This document shows, piece by piece, positions 38,782-46,827 of a DNA stretch of 50,450 bases; within the stretch, counting starts at the first letter, position 1, and each line of letters starts with the position of its first letter. Below the pieces are notes generated by a model that was not told the origin of the DNA, ran no database searches, and saw only the letters and a program-made list of their open reading frames with translations. The position numbers and the translations under genes are program-made. This DNA is from Thermodesulfovibrionia bacterium. GTDB taxonomy: Bacteria; Nitrospirota; Thermodesulfovibrionia; UBA6902. The stretch spans positions 1-50,450 of the forward strand of contig CAMYND010000025.1 of assembly GCA_947259645.1 (NCBI GenBank), written 5' to 3'.

Positions 38782-39600
38782 TTACTTCTTTTTGTCCTGA
38801 AGCAGTTCATTCGCGCTCCCGCTTCTAAAGCCTTGAAGATCAAGGGTAACATGTCTGAATCCCAGGGTTTTGAGGTAATCAGCGATTTTTTTGCTGGTAG
38901 TCCTGTCTGTCAGCACTGGGAATTCATCGGGGAGAATTTCTATTCGTGCTGTCTCGCCTTCTTTTCTCACACGCAGTTCGCTCACTCCCAGCTTTCCTAT
39001 GAACAGCTCTGCGCTGTGTACCCTGTCAAGGGCCTGGGAAGTTATTTCCTGTCCATAGGGAAAACGCGATGAAAGGCAGGGAGTGGCCGGCTTGTCCCAT
39101 GTAGGAAGCCCCAGTTTCTGAGAAAGCTTCCTGATTTCTTTTTTGGTAAGTCCGGCTTCCAGAAGCGGACTTGTTACTCCTTCTTCGGCAGCAGCCTGCC
39201 TGCCGGGCCGCCAGTCATGGGCGTCATCAGCGTTTGTACCGTCAAGAATGTAGGGAAATTTCTCTTGCCGCGCGATTTCCTTTAATTTTCCAAAGAGCTC
39301 TTTTTTACAGTGATAGCATCTGTTCGGCGGATTGCTGGTATAACTGCTGTTTTTCATTTCCTCAGTAGCTACCTTTTCATGTCTGACATTCAGGGAGGCT
39401 GCGAGTTTTTCTGCAGAGCGGCACTCCTCTTCCGGCAGGCTGTCGGAAATTCCTGTAACCGCGAAAATCTCACTTAAACCTGAAAGGGTGGCTGCTTTTA
39501 ATAAGAAAGAGCTGTCAACTCCGCCGGAAAAGGCGATGACTATACGGTCCATCGCTTTTAACCTGTCTTTTAAGGTGTCAAATTTCTCTGCTAAATTCAC
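38782..39600 (-). CDS. larE: ATP-dependent sacrificial sulfur transferase LarE
   Basis: 272 residues. The PP-loop FSGGVDSSFLL (24-34) and the LarE signature NRCYHCKKELF (93-103) are followed by C175 in PATPCLSSRFPYG, the position of the cysteine that gives up its sulfur in single-Cys LarE. LarE thiolates the nicotinate-derived precursor of the nickel-pincer cofactor of lactate racemase. No larA, larB or larC is in the window. Neighbouring glcF may hint at 2-hydroxyacid use, which is inference. Confidence 0.9.
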   Translation of the reverse strand: MNLAEKFDTLKDRLKAMDRIVIAFSGGVDSSFLLKAATLSGLSEIFAVTGISDSLPEEECRSAEKLAASLNVRHEKVATEEMKNSSYTSNPPNRCYHCKKELFGKLKEIARQEKFPYILDGTNADDAHDWRPGRQAAAEEGVTSPLLEAGLTKKEIRKLSQKLGLPTWDKPATPCLSSRFPYGQEITSQALDRVHSAELFIGKLGVSELRVRKEGETARIEILPDEFPVLTDRTTSKKIADYLKTLGFRHVTLDLQGFRSGSANELLQDKKK

Positions 39601-39761
39601 TTTACATTACCTCTGTTTAAGAATTGATCAACGTCACTTCTCAGGAAGCTTCACTGTTTTAATCGAGATCCAGGACATCCGGTACAGCGAATTATTAAGC
39701 AAGGAAGATAAAAACTGATTCAAAACAGTCTGAACGATCGTTGAACTGGTCTTTACAACTG

Positions 39762-41243
39762 CTATAAGGTTACTACCTCAAAAAATTCCTGATGAAAACT
39801 TTTGTCAGCCTTGACTATAATTTTAAAGCTGTACTCCTTCTCAATTCTTTCGATGCCTTCACGCTCATCGTCGTAAATCAGGTCTGCTACCTGGGAGTTT
39901 GCAGTTATCATGATTTTGCAGTTCCTCTGTGCAGCACCGATCTTCCTGAGTTCCATGAATATCTCATAGGCAACGGTGGTCGGTGACTTAATGAACCCTT
40001 TTCCGTCACAATAGTTGCAGGATTCGCATAATACTCTTTCAAGACTTTCTCTTACCCTTTTTCTTGTCATCTGGATAAGGCCCAGTTCAGAAACCTCCAG
40101 GATAGTGCACTTGGCCCTGTCATTGATCATGGCTTCTGAAAAAACCGAAAACAGTTTATGTCTGTTCTCTTCCTTTTCCATGTCGATAAAATCTATGATT
40201 ATTATGCCGCCGAGGTTGCGAAGCCGTATCTGGTAGGCAATCTCCTTGACCGCCTCAATGTTGGTTTTGAAAATCGTATCTTCCAGGGAGGTTTTCCCGA
40301 CGTATTTACCTGTGTTTACATCTATTGATGTAAGGGCTTCGGTCTGGTCAATGATGATATATCCTCCAGACTTGAGCCATATTCTTTTGCCCAGCGCTTT
40401 CGGGATTTCAAGCTCAATACCATAGGCATCAAATATCGGTTCCGTACCCTCATAGCATGCAATTTTTGATACGAGCTTTGGAAAATAGGTGTTAACAAAA
40501 TCAACGAGCTTGTTGTACTCATCTTTTGAATCAACGATCAGTTTGTCAGTATCATGGCTCAGAAAGTCCCTGACGCTTCGCAATGTGATGTCCAGGTCAC
40601 TGTAGAGCAAGCTGATGGAGCTCACCTTTTCTTTTTTCTTCTGTATGTTTTCCCACAGCAGCATGAGATAATCAATATCTTTTTTCAGCTCCTCCTCAGT
40701 GCACCCCTCACTTGCTGTTCTGATGATAAAGCCGAAATTGTCCGGCTTTAAATTAGCAACGAGGTCTTTTACCCTGGCCCTTTCGTCTTCTTCCAGAATT
40801 TTTCTTGATACACCGATATGTTCAACACCGGGCATCAGGACCAGATACCTTCCGGGAAGAGTAATGTAGGAGGTGACCCGCGCTCCCTTGGTACCGATCG
40901 AGTCCTTGGATACCTGGACAAAGACATCTTCCCCTTCCTGAAGCATGTCCTCAATGGGCGGGGTTATTGGATCGGTCTCTTCAATCTCCTCACCGAAAAT
41001 TGAGTAATCAAAAGCTGAAAGCACATCAGCCGCGTGAAGAAATGCTGCTTTTTCCAGCCCGATGTCAACAAAGGCCGACTGCATTCCGGGCAGGATTTTA
41101 ACGACCTTGCCTTTATACACATTGCCCACAAGACTGGCCTCTTTTATCCGCTCAATATAGAGCTCGGAGAGCTGGTCATTGGAATCCAGTAACGCCACTC
41201 TTGTCTGCTCCGGAGTTAAATTAATGATTATTTTGCCTGGCAT
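39762..41243 (-). CDS. rng: Ribonuclease G/E family endoribonuclease
   Basis: 493 residues, RNase G size with no long C-terminal scaffold. An S1 domain (NVYKGKVVKILPGMQSAFVDIGLEKAAFLH, about 41-115) precedes the catalytic domain: GGYIIIDQTEALTSIDVNTGKY with Asp metal ligands, GGIIIIDFIDMEKEENR, and the zinc link CESCNYCDGKG (CxxCxxC). It matures rRNA and degrades mRNA. It overlaps the upstream radical SAM gene by 16 nt, the conserved pairing. The usual rplU-rpmA genes do not follow; larE does. Confidence 0.95.
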   Translation of the reverse strand: MPGKIIINLTPEQTRVALLDSNDQLSELYIERIKEASLVGNVYKGKVVKILPGMQSAFVDIGLEKAAFLHAADVLSAFDYSIFGEEIEETDPITPPIEDMLQEGEDVFVQVSKDSIGTKGARVTSYITLPGRYLVLMPGVEHIGVSRKILEEDERARVKDLVANLKPDNFGFIIRTASEGCTEEELKKDIDYLMLLWENIQKKKEKVSSISLLYSDLDITLRSVRDFLSHDTDKLIVDSKDEYNKLVDFVNTYFPKLVSKIACYEGTEPIFDAYGIELEIPKALGKRIWLKSGGYIIIDQTEALTSIDVNTGKYVGKTSLEDTIFKTNIEAVKEIAYQIRLRNLGGIIIIDFIDMEKEENRHKLFSVFSEAMINDRAKCTILEVSELGLIQMTRKRVRESLERVLCESCNYCDGKGFIKSPTTVAYEIFMELRKIGAAQRNCKIMITANSQVADLIYDDEREGIERIEKEYSFKIIVKADKSFHQEFFEVVTL

Positions 41244-43705
41244 AACTTCCCATCCTCTCTGGGGTTTTTCTTATTGTCATTATTATACCCATAAAGGCCT
41301 ACTCTTGTTATAGTTAATGCAGAGACATCTTCAGGAGAAAGCTGTAGAAGCTCCTTCAGGACTTCATTAAGCCGTGCATTCGCCTTTTCAGTATCTGCAA
41401 GAAAAAGCTTTAAAATATTACCTTCAACTTGGGCTCCTTCAACCGTTGGCCTGATGTCTACGGTCTTGTTTTTTCTCTGCACCTCCCATGAATCTCGAGA
41501 AAGGAATGAATTAATGCTATTTATCAGTGAGTTGTCAATGATGACCTCGTACGCGTAGCGCTTGAAAATATTGCCGAGGGAATTGTCTTTCTTTGAAATT
41601 ATCAATGCGCTGCTGAGTCTTATTCCCTCAGGCAGTACAGAATTCATTCGTTGTATCATGTCCTGAGGGTTGACTACAGCTGTCAACTCTATATCAAAAA
41701 ACTCATTGATGCCTGCAACGCCTGAGGGCAGGGCCGGACCGAATGATACCTTCGGGTGTGGATGAAATCCCGAGGAGTATGCAACAGGTATCCGGGACCT
41801 TCTCAGCGCTCGGAACAACACTGTCATCAGTTCACTATGGGACAGGTACCTCATCTCACCGGTCTTTGAAAACTTCACCCTTATTCGGGAGGGGACACTA
41901 AATTTTGAAGAGAACACAGCGGATTTATTCTTTTCCCCTGCCGCTACATCCTGTTGGCTCACCTGGTCTTTGTCTTTGCATTCAAGGCCGCATCCATGGC
42001 AGTTGTTTCTGCAATCTTCTGTAATCAGTTCCTCTGTAGCTTTTCGGCATTCAGAGAGCAAAAATGATTTGGTTACGCCCGTGTCAATAATATCCCATGG
42101 CAGTTCCTCTTCAGGGGTAAACGTGCGGCAGGCATAATGGCTCAGGTCAATCCCTGTCATATCCGCAGCCTGCGTCCATTTGTCAAAGTCAAAATGCTCT
42201 GACCAGGAATCAAAGCGGCAGCCCAGTTCCCATGCCTTTTCAAGCATTGGTGCGCACTCCCTGCCTCCCCGTGAGAAGACAGCTTCAAGCTGGCTGACTT
42301 CGACGTGGGCACCTTTGAAGTTGATGCCCTTTTTCCTGAAAACTTTTTTGATATAGTCCTGTTTTTCCCTCAGCTTTTGGACTGAGTCCTGCCCGATCCA
42401 TTGAAACGGTGTATGAGGTTTTGGGACGAAAGAAGAGACGCCCACATTAATTGTCACACGCCTGCCAGTAAGCTCCCGTCCTCTTTTGAGCGTCCTGATG
42501 GCCATATCAATCAGCCCGTTAATGTCATCCATGGTTTCAGTCGGGAGACCTGTCATGAAGTAGAGCTTTACCTGTGTCCATCCTTCCGAGAAGAGCCTTG
42601 TGAGGGTCTCATTGTATTCTTCATCAGTTATATCTTTGTTAATCACAGAGCGGAGCCGTGCTGTTCCGGCTTCCGGGGCAATGGTAAAACCTGTCTTTCT
42701 GACCCGCTTTATTTCCTTGAGGACATCACGTGAGAGTGATCCTACTCTCAGGGAAGGAAGTGATACCGCTACATGAGCCCCGGCGTATCGATTGTTTAAC
42801 GTCTGAATCAGGGGAAAGAGGCAGCTGTAATCTCCTGTACTCAGGGACAGAAAGGATATTTCTTCATAACCTGTGCTGGCGATCGACTTTTCCGAAAGTG
42901 CAAGCACAGTGGCAAGAGACCGTTCCCTCCGGGGTCTGTAGGTCATTCCGGCCTGACAGAAACGGCAGCCCCGTGTACATCCCCTGGCCACTTCTATTGC
43001 CACCCTGTCATGAACAGTTTTTGCATAGGGAACCAGAGGTTTATCAGGATAGGGCGCCTTGTCAAGGTCCGCCACAAGCCGCTTTCTCACTTTTTGCCCG
43101 GTCTTGTCATGTACGGAAGGAACATAAACACCTTCCAGTTCTGAAAGTGCATCCAGAAGGTCTGCTCTACCGCCTGAATCAGGCCTCTTTTTTGCCCGTG
43201 ATGTCACCTCTATAATTTCCTGAATAACATCTTCACCGTCTCCAATGACAAAGGCGTCTATGAACGGTGCAAGAGGCATTGGGTTCATGGCGCAGGGTCC
43301 ACCGGCAATTATAAGCGGATGACCGGCATCTCTTTTTCGGGAATCAAGAGGAATGTTTCCCAGATCAAGCATGTTCAGAATGTTTGTATACGAAAGCTCA
43401 TACTGAAGAGTAAATCCAACAATATCAAAGTCCTTCAGGGGCAGCCGGTTTTCCAATGATATAAGGGGCAGACTGTTGTTCCTGAGATACGCCTCAAGAT
43501 CGATCCAGGGAGCAAAGACCCGTTCCGCAGAGGCATCAGGGATACTGTTGATGATTTCATAGAGTATTTTCAGCCCGAGATGAGACATGCCGATCTCATA
43601 GGTATCGGGAAAACAGAGGGCCACTCTTATATCGCCATTTTTTCGTACGATATTGAGCTCATTGCCGATATATCTGCTCGGTTTTCTAAAAAGTGCGTAA
43701 TTCAT
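41228..43705 (-). CDS. B12-binding-like radical SAM protein with C-terminal DUF2344 (TIGR03960/TIGR03936 type)
   Basis: 825 residues from the ATG at 43705, with GAGG 7 nt upstream (a TTG at 43717 is the only earlier start). An N-terminal cobalamin-type Rossmann region (DIRVALCFPDTYEIGMSHLG) precedes the radical SAM core with CTRGCRFCQAG (CxxxCxxC), then IAPEAGTARLR. A late Cys cluster (CRNNCHGCGLEC) and the DUF2344 domain (VKFSKTGEMRYLSHSELM...SSGFHPHPKVSFG) complete the fused form. The reaction is not established; conserved linkage to RNase G suggests an RNA or ribosome role. A possible promoter is at 43746-43717 (minus strand). Confidence 0.92.
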   Translation of the reverse strand: MNYALFRKPSRYIGNELNIVRKNGDIRVALCFPDTYEIGMSHLGLKILYEIINSIPDASAERVFAPWIDLEAYLRNNSLPLISLENRLPLKDFDIVGFTLQYELSYTNILNMLDLGNIPLDSRKRDAGHPLIIAGGPCAMNPMPLAPFIDAFVIGDGEDVIQEIIEVTSRAKKRPDSGGRADLLDALSELEGVYVPSVHDKTGQKVRKRLVADLDKAPYPDKPLVPYAKTVHDRVAIEVARGCTRGCRFCQAGMTYRPRRERSLATVLALSEKSIASTGYEEISFLSLSTGDYSCLFPLIQTLNNRYAGAHVAVSLPSLRVGSLSRDVLKEIKRVRKTGFTIAPEAGTARLRSVINKDITDEEYNETLTRLFSEGWTQVKLYFMTGLPTETMDDINGLIDMAIRTLKRGRELTGRRVTINVGVSSFVPKPHTPFQWIGQDSVQKLREKQDYIKKVFRKKGINFKGAHVEVSQLEAVFSRGGRECAPMLEKAWELGCRFDSWSEHFDFDKWTQAADMTGIDLSHYACRTFTPEEELPWDIIDTGVTKSFLLSECRKATEELITEDCRNNCHGCGLECKDKDQVSQQDVAAGEKNKSAVFSSKFSVPSRIRVKFSKTGEMRYLSHSELMTVLFRALRRSRIPVAYSSGFHPHPKVSFGPALPSGVAGINEFFDIELTAVVNPQDMIQRMNSVLPEGIRLSSALIISKKDNSLGNIFKRYAYEVIIDNSLINSINSFLSRDSWEVQRKNKTVDIRPTVEGAQVEGNILKLFLADTEKANARLNEVLKELLQLSPEDVSALTITRVGLYGYNNDNKKNPREDGKLCQAK

Positions 43706-43825
43706 GGATAACCTCAATTATCCCACAGAAAATTGACTAAATGCAATTCATGCGGCGAGAGAGCAGGGAATTTGAGGCCCGGTAGAGGGTGAGCCGCCGC
43801 TATGAGCCTTTTTATAAAGGTGTTA

Positions 43826-44002
43826 TCAGGGATGGTCCTTTCCCTTGAACTGGAGGCATGGTTTACCTGATGACTCAAAAACAACGGTTGATGGCATCTT
43901 CCGGGACTTGAAATTTATGACCCTGCATCCCCTTGGAAACTTCTTGTCCCACGTTACAAAAAAGTGTATGCATTTATAGCAGTTAACTCTGTGCTTCTTC
44001 AT
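43826..44002 (-). CDS. Small Cys-rich protein (58 aa), zinc-knuckle type
   Basis: 58 residues from the ATG at 44002 to TGA at 43828-43826. Cysteines at 8, 11, 26 and 49 (CYKC, GCR, PCLQF) and the phrases FFVTWDKKFPRGCR and MPSTVVFESSGKPC match a small family that I recall from Desulfobacterota and Nitrospirota, often labelled uracil-DNA glycosylase without support. Four Cys suit one zinc site. The frame is clean and its composition is protein-like, but no good ribosome site is visible. It lies upstream of the radical SAM gene on the same strand, 120 bp away. Confidence 0.75.
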   Translation of the reverse strand: MKKHRVNCYKCIHFFVTWDKKFPRGCRVINFKSRKMPSTVVFESSGKPCLQFKGKDHP

Positions 44003-44070
44003 AAGTGCGTGCTGTTATTTAAAATTTAACCTATAGATCATTTTAGTGTATTTGGAGTAAAAATGTTCTA

Positions 44071-44112
44071 TGAACAGGGAGCGGGTAATCTGATATAATG
44101 AAGAATCAGATT
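44071..44112 (+). promoter_or_regulatory. Promoter and overlapping inverted repeat upstream of the selenoprotein
   Basis: TGAACA (44071-44076), a 17-bp spacer and TATAAT (44094-44099), preceded by TGA as an extended -10. A perfect 8-bp inverted repeat, AATCTGAT/ATCAGATT (44087-44094 and 44105-44112), spans the -10 and the start point and could bind a repressor. A strong AGGAGG follows at 44115-44120. Confidence 0.65.
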
Positions 44113-44127
44113 TCAGGAGGTGTGATT

Positions 44128-44340
44128 ATGGCGGACAAGGTTATCATCTATGGCAAGAGTGGCTGACCCTATACTGACAAGGCCCGGTCGGACCACAGCG
44201 GAGCAGTATATTTTGATGTGAAGGCAGATGGAGCAAAACTGGATGAGATGCTTAAACATTCCGATGGTCAGCGTAAAGTTCCAGTTATCGTGGAAGGCGA
44301 GAAGGTAACAGTCGGCTACGGTGGATCCTGAGGAGTGTAG
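44128..44340 (+). CDS. Glutaredoxin-like selenoprotein with two selenocysteines (Uxx-star type)
   Basis: 70 residues if both in-frame UGA codons are read as selenocysteine: U13 (44164-44166) and U68 (44329-44331), ending U-G-V then TAG. AGGAGG lies 7 nt upstream. The order VIIYGKSGUPYTDKAR is the beta-strand and redox motif of glutaredoxins, with U in place of the first Cys and Thr in place of the second. RKVPVIVEGEKVTVGYGG is the cis-Pro segment (VPVI). The C-terminal GSUGV places the second Sec two residues before the stop, the feature naming the Uxx-star family. Each UGA is followed by a hairpin. A thiol or selenol redox role is likely; the exact substrate is unknown. comF is convergent. 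Confidence 0.9.
44181..44194 (+). promoter_or_regulatory. Candidate bacterial SECIS element for Sec13
   Basis: GGCCC (44181-44185) pairs with GGACC (44190-44194) with one mismatch, with loop GGTC. The loop is 20 nt after the UGA, and its GGU fits the bacterial SECIS pattern read by SelB. The stem is short, so a longer alternative fold may apply. Confidence 0.5.
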
Positions 44341-44341
44341 C

Positions 44342-44362
44342 TTGCCGGCAGGTTGTCGGCAA
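44342..44362 (+). promoter_or_regulatory. Candidate bacterial SECIS element for Sec68
   Basis: A perfect stem TTGCCG/CGGCAA (44342-44347 with 44357-44362) encloses GCAGGTTGT. The apical GGTT lies 20-23 nt after the UGA at 44329, a good bacterial SECIS geometry. It lies past the TAG stop, so its sequence is free of coding constraint. Confidence 0.75.
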
Positions 44363-44405
44363 TGAATAACAGTCTCACAGCCGGAATTCTGGCGCATCCC
44401 TGATA

Positions 44406-45101
44406 TTAGTCTTGTGTCCCGTGGGCAAGTGCCATTACAAAAATCTTTTCAGCCCCCGCCTTTTTCAGGACACGGGAACACTCCCTGACGGTTGCTCCTG
44501 TAGTATAGACATCATCGAAGAGCAGAATGTCTTTCCCTGTAACACTGTTGCTGCTCACTTCAAACGCATTTCTTATGTTTTTTACTCTCTCTTTTAAGGA
44601 CAATCCAACCTGGGGAGCAGTATCTTCAGTTTTTATCAGGCAGTCAAGGAGCAATCTGCTCCGCCCCCTCTTTGCAATAATATGAGCAATAAGTGCCGAA
44701 TGGTTATATTCACGCTGCTTGAGCCGGTTAAGATGAAGGGGCACCGGGACAACAGCGTCAACCTCTGGAACTCCCCGCTCGGTCACGAATTCGGCAAGGG
44801 GTTTTGCCAGTCTTTTGATCCCATAGTACTTCAGGAGGTTGATCGCCTTTTTCAGTGCTCCCTCATATAAACCGTAACTGGCGGCGCTCGTGAATGCCGG
44901 CTCTTTTTTTGCACACTCTCCGCATGTCAGGGATGCGTCTGAAATCAGGGGTCGTGCGCATTTCTGGCACCGGGGCCCTTCATAGGGAGAGATCGATTCC
45001 CAGCAGGAACTGCAGAGGGGTGCTGTGCAATGGCTGTCTGATCGGCCTTCGCAGAGCGGACATATTTCAGGAAACAGGATGTTCAGGACGTTATTTAACA
45101 A
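44406..45101 (-). CDS. comF: ComF family phosphoribosyltransferase-like protein
   Basis: 231 residues. The N-terminal double zinc ribbon (CPLC, CSSC, CQKC, CGEC) and the C-terminal phosphoribosyltransferase fold with ILLFDDVYTTGATV define ComF/GntX proteins, and NRLKQREYNHS is also typical. ComF aids DNA uptake in competent bacteria, possibly in partnership with type IV pili such as the one encoded earlier in the window. It overlaps the gpmI stop by 11 nt and is convergent with the selenoprotein. Confidence 0.93.
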   Translation of the reverse strand: MLNNVLNILFPEICPLCEGRSDSHCTAPLCSSCWESISPYEGPRCQKCARPLISDASLTCGECAKKEPAFTSAASYGLYEGALKKAINLLKYYGIKRLAKPLAEFVTERGVPEVDAVVPVPLHLNRLKQREYNHSALIAHIIAKRGRSRLLLDCLIKTEDTAPQVGLSLKERVKNIRNAFEVSSNSVTGKDILLFDDVYTTGATVRECSRVLKKAGAEKIFVMALAHGTQD

Positions 45102-46614
45102 GAAGGCTCACACCTGTCATTTCAGCCGGTTGAGGAATCCCCATAACCTCCAGAACTGTCGGGGCTACATCAGCAAGAATGCCCTTTTCCCTCAGCCTTA
45201 TCCCTTTACGAAGAATAATGAATGGAACAGGATTCATGGTATGGGCCGTAAAAGGCACATCGCTTGAGGTCATGAGATCGCAATTACCATGGTCTGCTGT
45301 TATCATGGCAGTTCCCCCCAGGGAAAGCACGTTCTCGATCAGCATTTGAAGGCATCTGTCAATTGTTTCACAGGCCTTTACCGCCGCCTCCATTTTCCCG
45401 GTGTGCCCGACCATGTCAGGATTGGCATAGTTCAGGAGAATGAAATCATATTTATTCTGACCAAGCCTTTTTAGCACTTCATCGGTGACCTCATAGGCGC
45501 TCATTTCAGGCTTTAAATCGTACGTGGCAACGTCCTTCGGAGAGGGAATGAGGCATCGGTCTTCTCCCTCAAAGGGTTCTTCTGCACCGCCGTTAAAAAA
45601 ATATGTTACATGGGCATATTTCTCTGTCTCCGCGATACGCAGCTGCTTCAGCTTCTGACGGCTTACTATTTCACCAAGAATATTTGTCAGTTTGACCGGC
45701 GGGAATGCAACAGGGAAATCAAAGTCATCATCGTATGCTGTCATTGTTACGAAGGAGCTGAGTTTAGGGATGGATTGCCGTGGAAAACCCTCAAAATGCG
45801 GATCAGTAAGCGTTTTGGTAATCTCTCTCGCCCGGTCAGCCCTGAAGTTAATAAATATTACAGCGTCACCATCCTGAATAAGACCCACTGGGGAATCATC
45901 GTTATAGATAATCGAGGGTTCCATGAATTCGTCAGTTACATCGGAGCAATAGCTTTTCTCAACAGCTTCACGGGCTGAACTCACCTTTCTGCCTTCTCCA
46001 TTGACAAGAGCATTAAAAGCCCGCTCCACCCGCTCCCACCGTTCATCCCGGTCCAAAGCCCAGTATCTGCCCGTCACCGTGGCGATCTGAACTGATGGTT
46101 TATCACGGAGGTGCTGTTCAAGCATTTCTATGTAATTTATGCCTGATCTGGGCGGAGTATCCCGTCCATCCAGAAAGGGGTGGATAAATATTTTCTCAAC
46201 ACACGTTGATAGGCCCATTTCAATAAGCGCATAGAGATGTTCAATATGGCTATGGACACCTCCGTCTGAGAGCAGGCCGATTAAATGAAGCGAACCGCTG
46301 TTTGTTTTGGCTTCTTCCATTGCATGGATCAGCGCTTTGTTTGAGGCGAAACTGCCTTCCTTTATGGACGCATTAATTCTGGCATAATCCTGGTATACTA
46401 TCCGGCCGGCACCAAGGTTAAGATGCCCAACTTCAGAATTCCCCATCGTACCTTCGGGCAGGCCCACATTCTCACCTGTGCATTCAAGCAAAGTATGCGG
46501 GTAGTCCTTCAGAAGATTTGTATAGAAAGGGATAGTGGCGTTTGCCTGTGCAGCCTCTTCCGGACTGTCTGAAATACCCCATCCATCAAGAATAACAAGA
46601 ACAAGCGGTTTCAT
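45091..46614 (-). CDS. gpmI: 2,3-bisphosphoglycerate-independent phosphoglycerate mutase
   Basis: 507 residues. The metal-binding N-terminal DGWG (D10) and the phosphoserine site GTMGNSEVGHLNLGAGR (S60), the substrate loop HSHIEHLYALI, FIHPFLDGRDTPP, and the C-terminal manganese ligands in NYANPDMVGHTGK and TADHGNCD identify GpmI. It interconverts 3- and 2-phosphoglycerate. It overlaps comF, so the two may be co-transcribed. Confidence 0.97.
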   Translation of the reverse strand: MKPLVLVILDGWGISDSPEEAAQANATIPFYTNLLKDYPHTLLECTGENVGLPEGTMGNSEVGHLNLGAGRIVYQDYARINASIKEGSFASNKALIHAMEEAKTNSGSLHLIGLLSDGGVHSHIEHLYALIEMGLSTCVEKIFIHPFLDGRDTPPRSGINYIEMLEQHLRDKPSVQIATVTGRYWALDRDERWERVERAFNALVNGEGRKVSSAREAVEKSYCSDVTDEFMEPSIIYNDDSPVGLIQDGDAVIFINFRADRAREITKTLTDPHFEGFPRQSIPKLSSFVTMTAYDDDFDFPVAFPPVKLTNILGEIVSRQKLKQLRIAETEKYAHVTYFFNGGAEEPFEGEDRCLIPSPKDVATYDLKPEMSAYEVTDEVLKRLGQNKYDFILLNYANPDMVGHTGKMEAAVKACETIDRCLQMLIENVLSLGGTAMITADHGNCDLMTSSDVPFTAHTMNPVPFIILRKGIRLREKGILADVAPTVLEVMGIPQPAEMTGVSLLVK

Positions 46615-46827
46615 TCTGGAGTGCGTCCCTTTCTGATAGTATCTGAGAATATATGTAAGACAGAAAAAACTGTCCTTACAATGAGCTTACAAATGTATAG
46701 TGCAATTATATAAACTGCAATTCTATATTGCAAATTCACCGCAGCAGACCGGAGGCAAATGAACGTCAAAAGGAATGTCTGCTCAGGCAGCTCTCGGCTG
46801 TGTTATATCAGGGAGATTTTTTGCGGT

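Noticed and set aside
44113-44397. 94-codon minus-strand frame over the selenoprotein gene
   Set aside because: It has no family resemblance, and the opposite strand carries a coherent glutaredoxin-like frame with ribosome site and promoter.
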